DNA from: Nonomuraea jabiensis
Lineage (GTDB): Bacteria > Actinomycetota > Actinomycetes > Streptosporangiales > Streptosporangiaceae
Assembly (NCBI RefSeq): GCF_014204795.1
Contig: NZ_JACHMB010000001.1
Coordinates: 11,172,501-11,236,500 of the forward strand
Length of the DNA: 64,000 bases
Direction of reading: 5' to 3'
Shown here: positions 34,497 to 42,385 of the stretch, in pieces
Numbering within the stretch: the first letter of the stretch is position 1
Layout of the letters: each line of letters opens with the position of its first letter
Made by a program: the position numbers and the translations under genes
Notes under the pieces: model-generated
What the model saw: the letters and a program-made list of their open reading frames with translations, nothing else
Database searches by the model: none
Told to the model about the DNA's origin: nothing

Positions 34497-34507
34497 CTTA
34501 CGAGTAA
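34497..34507. promoter_or_regulatory. Candidate PadR operator
   Basis: CTTACGAGTAA, 23 bases before the padR start, preceded by TGCTCG to give an imperfect TGCTCG-N4-CGAGTA palindrome. Same 11-mer as at 30897. Confidence 0.4.
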
Positions 34508-34530
34508 CCGTCGACGAGGAGATGATGGGG

Positions 34531-35178
34531 ATGCCCAAGCGGCGCAGGGTCGGGAACCTGCTGGCTCTGGCCGTGCTGACGGTGGCCGGGCAGCGGCCGA
34601 TGCACCCGTACGAGATGGCCTCGGTGCTACGGGCGCGCGGCAAGGACCAGGACATGCCGATCAAGTGGGGATCCCTCTACACCGTCGTCCGCAACCTGGA
34701 GAAGCACGGCCTGATCGAGGCCGTGGAGAGCGGCAGGCAGGGCGCCCGCCCCGAGCGGACCGTCTACCGCGTCACCGAGGCCGGCCGGGAGGAGGCCGAC
34801 GACTGGACGCGCGAGCTGCTGTCCACGCCCGTGCGGGAGCCGTCGTCGTTCGAGGCGGGGCTGTCGGTGCTGGCCGGGCTCGGCCCGGACGAGGTGGTGC
34901 CGCTGCTGCGGCAGCGCCTGGAGCTGCTGGAGCAGCAGCTCCAGGACGCGCGCCAGGCGCTGGAGCGGGACCGGGAGGAGGTGCCCAGGCTGTTTCTCCT
35001 CGAGTCCGAGTACGCGCTGGCGATGCGGGAGGCCGAGACGGGCTGGGTGCGCGCGCTGCTGGCCGAGCTGGCCTCCGGCACGTTCCCCGACCTGGACGGA
35101 TGGCGGGCCTTCCACCGGACCGGCGACCTGCCCCCCGAGGTGGCGGACATCGCGGAGAGGGGCAGCACAGCGGATTGA
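34531..35178 (+). CDS. PadR-family transcriptional regulator
   Basis: 215 residues from the third of three clustered ATGs (34531), nine bases after GAGGAG. N-terminal winged helix with H-P-Y-E-M, S-L-Y-T-V-V-R-N-L and R-T-V-Y-R-V-T-E-A-G-R, followed by a coiled-coil dimerisation segment (about 110-150). PadR proteins repress neighbouring genes in response to small ligands; the hydrolase 177 bases downstream is the nearest candidate. Confidence 0.9.
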   Translation: MPKRRRVGNLLALAVLTVAGQRPMHPYEMASVLRARGKDQDMPIKWGSLYTVVRNLEKHGLIEAVESGRQGARPERTVYRVTEAGREEADDWTRELLSTPVREPSSFEAGLSVLAGLGPDEVVPLLRQRLELLEQQLQDARQALERDREEVPRLFLLESEYALAMREAETGWVRALLAELASGTFPDLDGWRAFHRTGDLPPEVADIAERGSTAD

Positions 35179-35354
35179 CCCCGGCGACCGGCGAGGAGCC
35201 GGGTGGCCGATCGCAAGATCCGGCGGCGGTGCGGGAACACCGCCGCCGGGAGATCTTCGTACCGAAATGCCCGCGAAGCGGGACCCCGGACACGAGATGG
35301 CACTCGTCACAATAGCCGGGCTCCCCTTCACGGACCGAACCATGGGGAGCCATC

Positions 35355-36212
35355 ATGACCACGACCACTCTCGACGCCGTGACGTCGAAGGACGGCACCA
35401 CGATCAGCTACCGCCGGCTCGGCCGCGGCCCCGCGCTGGTGCTCCTGCACGGAGTCATGCAGAGCGGCCACAGCAACATCGAGCTGGCCCAGGCCCTCGC
35501 CGACGAGTTCACCTGCTACGTGCCCGACCGCCGCGGCCGGGGCCGCAGCGGCCCGTACGGTGCGGACTACTGCCTGGCTCGCGAGGTCGAGGATCTCGAC
35601 GCGCTGCTCACCGCGACCGGGGCGGACCGCGTCGTCGGCGTGAGCTCGGGTGCCATCGTCACGCTGCGCACCGCGCTCGTACGGCCCGACCTGCGCAAGG
35701 CCGTCATCTTCGAGCCGCCGCTGGACACCGAGGGCTTCTACCCGGCCGGCTGGCTGGAGCGCTTCGACCGGGAGCTCGCGGCCGGCCGGGTCCCGGCGGC
35801 GCTGGTCACCGGGATGAGGGCGGCGCGGCTGGGGCCGCAGTTCTTCAACGTCATGCCGCGGGCGGTGCTGGAGCTGCTCACGGGCATGATGCTGAAAAGT
35901 CAGGACAAGGCGGCGGTCGACGGGGAGCCGACGTTCCGGGAGCTGGCCCCGACGCTGCACTACGACGGGCAGGTGGTGGCGGAGACGGCCGGCAGCCTGG
36001 ACGTCTACCGGTCGATCGGGGCCGAGGTGCTCCTGCTCGGCGGCACCCGGAGCCCCGCCCACCTGAAGTCCGTGCTCACCGGGCTGGAGCACGTCCTGCC
36101 CCATGCCCGCCGCGTGGACCTGAAGGGCCTCGACCACAGCGCCACCTGCAACGCCGACCAGCGCGGCCGCCCCGAGCAGGTCGCGGCCGCGATCCGCGGC
36201 TTCCTCTCCTAG
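35355..36212 (+). CDS. Alpha/beta hydrolase
   Basis: 285 residues. L-H-G-V-M oxyanion segment near 33-37, nucleophile elbow G-V-S-S-G-A with Ser near 99 and terminal catalytic His in G-L-D-H-S near 258. A helical lid lies between. Probably an esterase or lactonase; possibly under the adjacent PadR. Converges with the ABC permease gene. Confidence 0.82.
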   Translation: MTTTTLDAVTSKDGTTISYRRLGRGPALVLLHGVMQSGHSNIELAQALADEFTCYVPDRRGRGRSGPYGADYCLAREVEDLDALLTATGADRVVGVSSGAIVTLRTALVRPDLRKAVIFEPPLDTEGFYPAGWLERFDRELAAGRVPAALVTGMRAARLGPQFFNVMPRAVLELLTGMMLKSQDKAAVDGEPTFRELAPTLHYDGQVVAETAGSLDVYRSIGAEVLLLGGTRSPAHLKSVLTGLEHVLPHARRVDLKGLDHSATCNADQRGRPEQVAAAIRGFLS

Positions 36213-36219
36213 CGGGTCC

Positions 36220-37434
36220 TCAGGTGGTGGCCAGGGCGACCGTGGGCGACAGACGGGCGGCCCGCATGGCGGGGTAGAGCCCGGCCAGCGTCCCGATCAG
36301 GAGGGTGGCCCCGACCGCCCCGCCCAGCGCCCACGGCGGGACCACCGGCGGCCAGTCCCGCGACAGGGCGTAGCCCGTGGTCGCCAGGGCGCCCAGGACC
36401 GCGCCCGCCACGCCGCCCAGGGTGGACAGCAGCAGCGACTCGGCCAGGAACTGGACGCGCACCTGACCGCGGGTGGCGCCGAGCGAGCGGCGCAGGCCGA
36501 TCTCCTTGCGCCGCTCCAGCACGGAGATGACCATGGTGTTGGCCACCCCGACCCCGCCCACGAGCAGGGCCACCGCGCCGAGCCCGAGCAGCAGGTTGGT
36601 GAAGGCGCCCGCGGCGGCGGCCTTGGCGGCCAGGGCGTCCGACGGCCTGCTGACGGTGACCTCCTCCGGGTTCTCGGGGTTGACGGTGCGGGGCAGCACC
36701 TGGCGCACCGACTCCACCGCCTCGTCCGAGGAGCGCTCGTAGATGGTGGTGGGGTAACCGTCGAAGCCCAGCAGCTCCCCCGCCGCGGGGAAGCCGACCA
36801 GGGCCGAGCGTTCGATCTCCGGAGCCAGCGGCATCGGCCCGAGGATCCCGATGACCGTGAACCAGCGGCCGCCCATCCACACCTGTACGCCGGTCCTGGC
36901 CAGGCCGAGCCGTTCGGCGGCCTGCGCGCCGAGCACGACGGCCGGCTGGCGGGCGGTGGCGTCGTTGAGCCAGGCGCCCTTGGCCACCGAGCCCTCCAGA
37001 GTGGCCAGGAGGGTGGTGCTGGCCGCCTGGACGGCGATGCCGCCGGTGACGGATTCGGGGATGTGGTTGTTGCGGCGTACGGTGGCCTCCACGCCGCCCG
37101 TCGCCGCGGCCGTCCGGACCGGGCGGATGCGCTGGACCATGGCCAGCGCCCCGGTCGGCAGCCTGGCCTCCTCCCCGAACATGGTCTGCCCCGGAGCCAC
37201 CGTGAGGAGGTTGGTGCCGAGCCTGTCGAGCTGGCGCAGGAGCTGCTCGCGGGAGGAGGACGAGATCCCGATCACGGCGATCATCGTCGCGATGCCGATG
37301 GCGATGCCGAGGGCCGACAGGATCACCCTCGTCGGGCGGGCACGCAGCCCGGCGGCCCCGACGCGCAGCACGTCCCCCGGGCTGAGCCGGCCGGGCGCGA
37401 GCCGCGCCCCGGCCCGGTGGTGGTGGTCGGTCAA
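36220..37434 (-). CDS. MacB/FtsX-type ABC transporter permease
   Basis: 404 residues from a TTG start whose TTGA overlaps the ATPase stop; GAGAGGAG lies upstream. One N-terminal helix (R-V-I-L-S-A-L-G-I-A-I-G-I), a large extracytoplasmic MacB-PCD domain and three C-terminal helices (G-A-V-A-L-L-V-G-G-V-G-V-A-N) of the FtsX family. With the ATPase and adaptor it forms a tripartite-like efflux or mechanotransmission complex for peptides or lipids. The V-L-E-R-R-K-E-I-G-L-R-R-S-L-G-A-T coupling helix is canonical. Confidence 0.92.
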   Translation of the reverse strand: MTDHHHRAGARLAPGRLSPGDVLRVGAAGLRARPTRVILSALGIAIGIATMIAVIGISSSSREQLLRQLDRLGTNLLTVAPGQTMFGEEARLPTGALAMVQRIRPVRTAAATGGVEATVRRNNHIPESVTGGIAVQAASTTLLATLEGSVAKGAWLNDATARQPAVVLGAQAAERLGLARTGVQVWMGGRWFTVIGILGPMPLAPEIERSALVGFPAAGELLGFDGYPTTIYERSSDEAVESVRQVLPRTVNPENPEEVTVSRPSDALAAKAAAAGAFTNLLLGLGAVALLVGGVGVANTMVISVLERRKEIGLRRSLGATRGQVRVQFLAESLLLSTLGGVAGAVLGALATTGYALSRDWPPVVPPWALGGAVGATLLIGTLAGLYPAMRAARLSPTVALATT

Positions 37435-38159
37435 CGCCCGGCTCCTCTCAGCAGCTCCACGGGGCTCAGGTGGTCGTGCTCGTGGCCGTCGACGACGAGG
37501 CCGTCGCGCAGGCGTACCTGGCGGGAGCACCAGCCGGCGATCTCGGCGTCGTGGGTGATGATGGCGACGGTCGTGCCGGCCTCGTGCAGGTCCGCCAGGA
37601 CGGCCAGCACGTCGGCGCCCGCGCGGGAGTCGAGGTTGCCCGTCGGCTCGTCGGCCAGGACCAGCGGCGGGTCGCCCGCCACGGCCCGGGCGACGGCCAC
37701 CCGCTGCTGCTCGCCGCCGGACAGCTGCGACGGCCGGTGCCGGAGCCGGTGGCCGAGCCCGACGCGTTCCAGCGCGGCGGCGGCGCGTTCGCGGCGGGCG
37801 CGGCGGCCCGTGCCGGTGTAGAGCAGGCCGTCGGCCACGTTGTCGAGCGCGCTGACGCCGGGCGAGAGGTGGAACTGCTGGAAGACGAACCCCAGGGTGC
37901 GCGAGCGCAGCCCGGACAGCTCCCGGTCCGACAGGGTCGCGACGTCGTGGCCGGCGACGCGCACGGTGCCGGAGGTGGGGCGGTCGAGGGTGCCGATCAT
38001 GTGGAGCATGGTGGACTTTCCCGATCCGGACGGGCCGACGATGGCCAGCAGATCGCCCCGGTCGATGGTCAGGTCCACGCCGCGCAGGGCGTGCACGTCT
38101 CCGGCGTACGTCTTGGTCACCCCGCGCAGCTCGACGATGCAGTTCACTGGGCTGTTCAC
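37431..38159 (-). CDS. MacB-type ABC transporter ATPase
   Basis: 242 residues from a GTG whose GTGA overlaps the adaptor stop; another GTG 12 bases on is possible. Walker A G-P-S-G-S-G-K-S-T near residue 45, Q-loop F-V-F-Q-Q-F, signature L-S-G-G-E-Q-Q-R and Walker B L-V-L-A-D-E-P. It energises the FtsX-type permease. Middle gene of a four-gene minus-strand operon. Confidence 0.95.
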   Translation of the reverse strand: MNSPVNCIVELRGVTKTYAGDVHALRGVDLTIDRGDLLAIVGPSGSGKSTMLHMIGTLDRPTSGTVRVAGHDVATLSDRELSGLRSRTLGFVFQQFHLSPGVSALDNVADGLLYTGTGRRARRERAAAALERVGLGHRLRHRPSQLSGGEQQRVAVARAVAGDPPLVLADEPTGNLDSRAGADVLAVLADLHEAGTTVAIITHDAEIAGWCSRQVRLRDGLVVDGHEHDHLSPVELLRGAGR

Positions 38160-39214
38160 TGGACTGGCACCCCGACCTTCATGCCCTCGGCCAGCCCCGA
38201 GCCCTTGACCTCGACCAGGCCGCCGCCGAACGCCCCGGTCTCGACCGCCACGATCCGGCTGGCCGCGCCCTCCACCACCTCGACCCCGAAGCCGCCCTCG
38301 CGCAGCGCCAGCAGTGCCTCGACGGGCACCGCCAGCACGTTCGCGTGCCGCGCGCTGGCCATCTCCACCTCGACCGGCGCCTGGTCCAGCTTCGTCCGCG
38401 GCGGCTTGGCGAGGGTGATGTCCACGTCGATGGTGGTGGTCGCGTCCCTTTCCGAGCCCGAGGACTCCGCGACCGTCCCGACCGACGTGATCCGCCCGGC
38501 GGCCCGCTCGCCGCCGGGGAGCGTGACCGTGACCTTGGCGCCCTTGCGGGCCAGCGACTGGTCGCCGGTGTCCAGGTCCACGTGTACGAGGCGGCGGATG
38601 CCGCTCACCGTGAGCGCCTGCTGTCCCGGGGCGGTCCTGGCGCCGACCTCGGCCTTGGCGTCGGTCACGCGTACGGCGGCGGGCTGGAACACGACCTGGG
38701 CCGCGTCCACCCGCCCGCTCTCCGCCAGCCCCCTGTCGTCCTGCCAGTCCTTGACCGCCTGCTCGGTGGCGTAGCTGAAGTGGTCGTCCACGGTGAGATA
38801 GTCGCCGTACCCGAGCGCCTTGAGGTTGCGCTCCAGCTGCTCGACGTCCGGCCCGTCGGACACGCCGCGCTGCAGGGTCCGGTACAGCGGCAGGCTGCCG
38901 TACATGAGAACGAGCGGCCTGCGGTCCACCTTGAGCAGCGGGCGGCCGCGGCGGACCACCGCGCCCTGGGCGGCCACCCACGTCACGGTGCCGGAGGCGC
39001 CCGAGGCGATCCGGCGCTCGCCGGCGTAGGTGAGGGCGCCGTCCACGGTCTTGGTCTCCACCAGGTCCTGCCGGGTGATGTCCGCGGTGGCGGGGACCGG
39101 CGGCCTGGCGGGCGTGGCGGCGCCGGGGACGCCGTCGTTCATGACGGCCACCGCGGTCCACGTCGCGGCGACGGCCAGAACGGTGCCGCCGCTCAGCAGG
39201 ATCCCCTTCCTCAT
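38156..39214 (-). CDS. Efflux periplasmic-adaptor-like protein with peptidoglycan-binding domain
   Basis: 352 residues; ATGA overlap with the lipoprotein gene. An N-terminal membrane anchor, HlyD-like lipoyl/barrel halves and an inserted PG_binding_1-like helical repeat near 130-165 (L-E-R-N-L-K-A-L-G-Y-G-D-Y then A-V-K-D-W-Q). This mix is common in Gram-positive MacAB-like operons, where the adaptor spans the cell wall zone. Confidence 0.9.
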   Translation of the reverse strand: MRKGILLSGGTVLAVAATWTAVAVMNDGVPGAATPARPPVPATADITRQDLVETKTVDGALTYAGERRIASGASGTVTWVAAQGAVVRRGRPLLKVDRRPLVLMYGSLPLYRTLQRGVSDGPDVEQLERNLKALGYGDYLTVDDHFSYATEQAVKDWQDDRGLAESGRVDAAQVVFQPAAVRVTDAKAEVGARTAPGQQALTVSGIRRLVHVDLDTGDQSLARKGAKVTVTLPGGERAAGRITSVGTVAESSGSERDATTTIDVDITLAKPPRTKLDQAPVEVEMASARHANVLAVPVEALLALREGGFGVEVVEGAASRIVAVETGAFGGGLVEVKGSGLAEGMKVGVPVQ

Positions 39215-39738
39215 GACGGTTCCCCTGGCTTCTTGCCGCCGCCGGGCGCGTACTGCTCGCAGGCCTTGTGCGCGGCCTCGATCTTCTGCCGCGAGCCGTT
39301 CCTGATCTCGAAGCGCATGCCCTCGCCGGGCTTGGGGTCGGGCATGTCGACGCCGTGCTGGCGCATGCACTGCGCGAACTTGACCATCTGGTCGTAGTCC
39401 TGCTGGCTGGGCGTGTGGTCGCGGACGACGGCGTCCATGATGGGCTGGCAGGCCTTCTGCGCCTTGTCCAGCTTTTCGCGGCTCATGCCCCGGGGGGCCT
39501 CTACTTTGATCTGGCCGTTCTGCGGGTCGGGCACGTCGATGCCGTGCTCGCGCATGCACTGCGCGAATTTCAGCTGGGCCTCCTGCGGGTCCAGCGACGC
39601 CGACGGGGAGGCCGTGGGCCCGGCGGACGAGGTGCCGCCGCCGGCGCTGACCACGCCGTCGTCCTTGGGCGCCGCGCCGCCGCACGCGGCCAGCGCCAGC
39701 GTGAGGGGGACGGCGGCCAGCAACAGCCGTACGTTCAT
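39211..39738 (-). CDS. Lipoprotein with duplicated Cys-containing motif
   Basis: 175 residues. Lipobox L-A-A-C at 16-19. The mature part repeats F-A-Q-C-M-R-x-H-G-I/V-D-x-P-D-P twice (about 58-72 and 120-134), each with one Cys, plus A-C-x-P / A-C-E-Q counterparts. First gene of the efflux operon and so likely its ligand-binding or sensing partner. Function not known. Confidence 0.85.
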   Translation of the reverse strand: MNVRLLLAAVPLTLALAACGGAAPKDDGVVSAGGGTSSAGPTASPSASLDPQEAQLKFAQCMREHGIDVPDPQNGQIKVEAPRGMSREKLDKAQKACQPIMDAVVRDHTPSQQDYDQMVKFAQCMRQHGVDMPDPKPGEGMRFEIRNGSRQKIEAAHKACEQYAPGGGKKPGEPS

Positions 39739-39809
39739 GACGTTCGCTCCTTCGCGCCCGGGTCCTTCGCCCGGCGCGCGGCCTCACTCCAGCCCATGGG
39801 GTGCTAGAA

Positions 39810-39840
39810 CCGGATAAGCCCGCCCTGCACGTTTATCCGG
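39810..39840. promoter_or_regulatory. Inverted repeat between efflux operon and two-component system
   Basis: CCGGATAA (39810-39817) and TTATCCGG (39833-39840), perfect 8-bp arms with a 15-base spacer in the divergent promoter region. A likely response-regulator site serving both directions. Confidence 0.6.
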
Positions 39841-39890
39841 CCCTAACACGTGATCCGTCACGCTCAGGTGCCAGAGGAAAGGGGCCGGCG

Positions 39891-40544
39891 ATGCGGGTGC
39901 TTGTCGTCGAGGACGAGGAACGGCTGGCGGACGCGGTCGCGCACGGGCTCCGGCTGCACGCGATCGCCGTGGACGTGGCCTACGACGGGCAGGACGCCCT
40001 GGAGCGGGCCGCGTACGTGGACTACGACGTGGTGGTGCTCGACCGGGACCTGCCCGAGGTGCACGGCGACGACGTGTGCCGGCGGCTGCGCGAGGGCGGC
40101 GGGGGCGGCCGGGTGCTCATGCTGACCGCGGCGGGACAGATCCGCGACAAGATCGACGGGCTGTCGATCGGCGCGGACGACTACCTGGTCAAGCCGTTCG
40201 CGTTCGCCGAGCTGGTGGCCCGGGTGCGGGCGCTGGCCCGCCGCTCGCCCCGCTCCGCGCCGTCCCCGCTCGAACGCGGCGGCATCGCGCTCGACCCGTC
40301 CCGCCGCACGGTCACCCGGGACGGGCGGCCGGTGTCGCTGAACCGCAAGGAGTTCGACGTGCTGCGCGTGCTGCTCGGCGCGGACGGCGAGCTGGTCACC
40401 TCCGGCGAGCTGCGCAGGAGCGTCTGGGACGAGCACGCCGACCCGGGCACGGGCGCGCTGCGGGTCACGATCACGTCGTTGCGCAAGAAGCTCGGCGTGC
40501 CGTCGGCGATCCTGAACGTGCCCGGCAAGGGGTACCGGCTTTGA
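39891..40544 (+). CDS. OmpR-family response regulator
   Basis: 217 residues from the ATG at 39891, after GAGGAAAGGGG. Receiver domain with acidic pocket V-E-D-E, phospho-acceptor in V-V-L-D-R-D and Lys in L-V-K-P-F; C-terminal winged helix (N-R-K-E-F-D-V-L, ending P-G-K-G-Y-R-L). Coupled by TTGA overlap to the kinase and divergent from the efflux operon, the classic layout of antimicrobial-sensing systems. Confidence 0.95.
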   Translation: MRVLVVEDEERLADAVAHGLRLHAIAVDVAYDGQDALERAAYVDYDVVVLDRDLPEVHGDDVCRRLREGGGGGRVLMLTAAGQIRDKIDGLSIGADDYLVKPFAFAELVARVRALARRSPRSAPSPLERGGIALDPSRRTVTRDGRPVSLNRKEFDVLRVLLGADGELVTSGELRRSVWDEHADPGTGALRVTITSLRKKLGVPSAILNVPGKGYRL

Positions 40545-41710
40545 TCGTCGACCGGGGCCGGTCGTGGTGGAGCAGCAGGCGGCTGCGTCTGCGGCTCACG
40601 CTGCTGTACGGCGGCCTGTTCTTCGTGGCCGGGTCGATCCTGCTCTGGCTCACCTACCTCATCACCGGGCAGGCGCTGAACCAGCAGTTCGTCACCGGGT
40701 TCCGGAAGATCCAGAACGCGCCCGTGGATCTGGCGGCGCGCCCGATGGTCGAAGACGTCATCTTCCAGGGCGACATCGAGAACCGGGCCGGCAACGTGCT
40801 CAGCGAGATGGTCCGCTCGTCCATGCTCGTGATGATCCTGGTCGGCGTGGTCGCGCTCGTGCTCGGCTACGTGGTGGCCGACCGGGCGCTGCGCCCGCTC
40901 GACCGGGTGACCGAGGCGGCGCAGCGGCTGTCGGAGAGCACCCTGCACGAGCGCATCGGGCTGCGGGGCCCGCCCGACGAGGTCAGGCGGCTGGCGGACA
41001 CGTTCGACGCGATGCTGGAGCGGCTGCACCGGGTGTTCGACGCGCAGCGGCGCTTCATCGCCAACGCCTCGCACGAGCTGCGCACGCCGCTGGCGATCAA
41101 CCGTACGGTGCTGGAGGTGTCGCTGGAGGAGCCGGCCGCGTCGGAGGACCTCAAGGCGCTGGCCAGGGCGCTGCTCGGCACGAACGCCCGCTACGAGCGG
41201 CTCATCGAGGGCCTGCTGCTGCTCGCGCAGTCGGAGCAGGAGCTCACCGTGCGCAGACCGGTGGACCTGGAGCAGGTGGTACGCACCGCGCTGGAGCAGA
41301 TCGACCTACAGTCGCGCAAGCGGCCCGTCACGCTCCACCAGGACCTGCGGCCGGTGCTGGTCGAGGGCGATCCGCTGTTCCTGGAGCGGTGCGTGTTCAA
41401 CCTGCTGGAGAACGCGATCAAGCACAACGTGCGCGACGGCGAGATCTGGCTCGCGCTGCGGCGGCAGGGCGGCGACGCGGTGGTCACGGTGCGCAACACA
41501 GGGCCCGCGGTGCCGCCGTACGAGGTGGACGACCTGTTCGAGCCGTTCAGCCGGCTCGACGGCGACCGGGTGCGCTCGTTCAAGGGCGCGGGGCTGGGGC
41601 TGTCGATCGTACGGGCCATCGTGCGCGCGCACGGCGGCCAGGTCACCGCGGTCGCCCGGCCGGAAGGCGGGCTCAGCGTCACCGTACGGCTGCCGCACGG
41701 CCTGTCATGA
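40541..41710 (+). CDS. Sensor histidine kinase
   Basis: 389 residues from a TTG overlapping the regulator stop. Two membrane helices (about 18-42 and 88-108) flank a short extracytoplasmic loop. HAMP follows, then the HisKA phospho-acceptor in N-A-S-H-E-L-R-T-P-L near 180, and N, G1 and G2 boxes (L-L-E-N-A-I-K-H-N; G-A-G-L-G-L-S-I-V). Partner of the preceding regulator. Confidence 0.95.
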   Translation: MIVDRGRSWWSSRRLRLRLTLLYGGLFFVAGSILLWLTYLITGQALNQQFVTGFRKIQNAPVDLAARPMVEDVIFQGDIENRAGNVLSEMVRSSMLVMILVGVVALVLGYVVADRALRPLDRVTEAAQRLSESTLHERIGLRGPPDEVRRLADTFDAMLERLHRVFDAQRRFIANASHELRTPLAINRTVLEVSLEEPAASEDLKALARALLGTNARYERLIEGLLLLAQSEQELTVRRPVDLEQVVRTALEQIDLQSRKRPVTLHQDLRPVLVEGDPLFLERCVFNLLENAIKHNVRDGEIWLALRRQGGDAVVTVRNTGPAVPPYEVDDLFEPFSRLDGDRVRSFKGAGLGLSIVRAIVRAHGGQVTAVARPEGGLSVTVRLPHGLS

Positions 41711-41758
41711 GACCCGGCCCCGGCGTCCCGGTCCGGAGCCCCGTGACATCCTTGAAGT

Positions 41759-42355
41759 GTGCTGTCGCCAATCGACGTGCTGCAGGAGCAGATCAGGTCC
41801 CATTTGGCCGCCTTCGACCGCCGGCAGGTCCCGCCCACCGGAGGGGTGCGCAGGGCCGCCGTCACCGTGTGCGTCCTGGAGGACGCCGAGCGGGTCCCGT
41901 ACACGATCCTCATCAAGCGGGCCGCCCACGGGCGCAACCCGGGTCAGTGGGCGCTGCCCGGCGGGCGGATGGACGACGGGGAACGCGCCGTGGACGCGGC
42001 GCTGCGCGAGCTCGCCGAGGAGACGGGCGTCACCGGGGTCGAGGTGGCCGGGATGCTCGACGACTTCGTCACCGACTCCGGCTTCGTGATCACGCCGGTG
42101 GTGGCGTTCGGCGGCGTCCAGCAGCCGGTGGCCGACCCGCGCGAGGTGGCCTCGGTGCACGACGTGCCGCTGGAGTGGTTCCTGGCGCCGGGGGTGCCGC
42201 GCTGGCGCGGCAAGCTGCTGCAGATGCCGCTGGGGCCGTCCATCGTGGTCCACGCGCCGACGGGGGCGATCCTGTGGCAGTTCGCCGAGGTGGCGCTGCG
42301 CGGCCGCGAGCAGCGGGTCTTCGACGTGAAGCAGCCGCGCTGGACGAGGACCTGA
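41759..42355 (+). CDS. CoA-pyrophosphatase-like Nudix hydrolase
   Basis: 198 residues, GTG start. The Nudix box is present as G-G-R-M-D-D-G-E-R then R-E-L-A-E-E-T-G (about 70-92). The N-terminal extension and the L-P-G-G-R with A-L-R-E-L pattern resemble NudL-type CoA pyrophosphatases, but the substrate is an inference. Converges with the Ro60 gene. Confidence 0.88.
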   Translation: MLSPIDVLQEQIRSHLAAFDRRQVPPTGGVRRAAVTVCVLEDAERVPYTILIKRAAHGRNPGQWALPGGRMDDGERAVDAALRELAEETGVTGVEVAGMLDDFVTDSGFVITPVVAFGGVQQPVADPREVASVHDVPLEWFLAPGVPRWRGKLLQMPLGPSIVVHAPTGAILWQFAEVALRGREQRVFDVKQPRWTRT

Positions 42356-42385
42356 CCGGGCACTCCCGGCCAGGTCCCACGCGTC

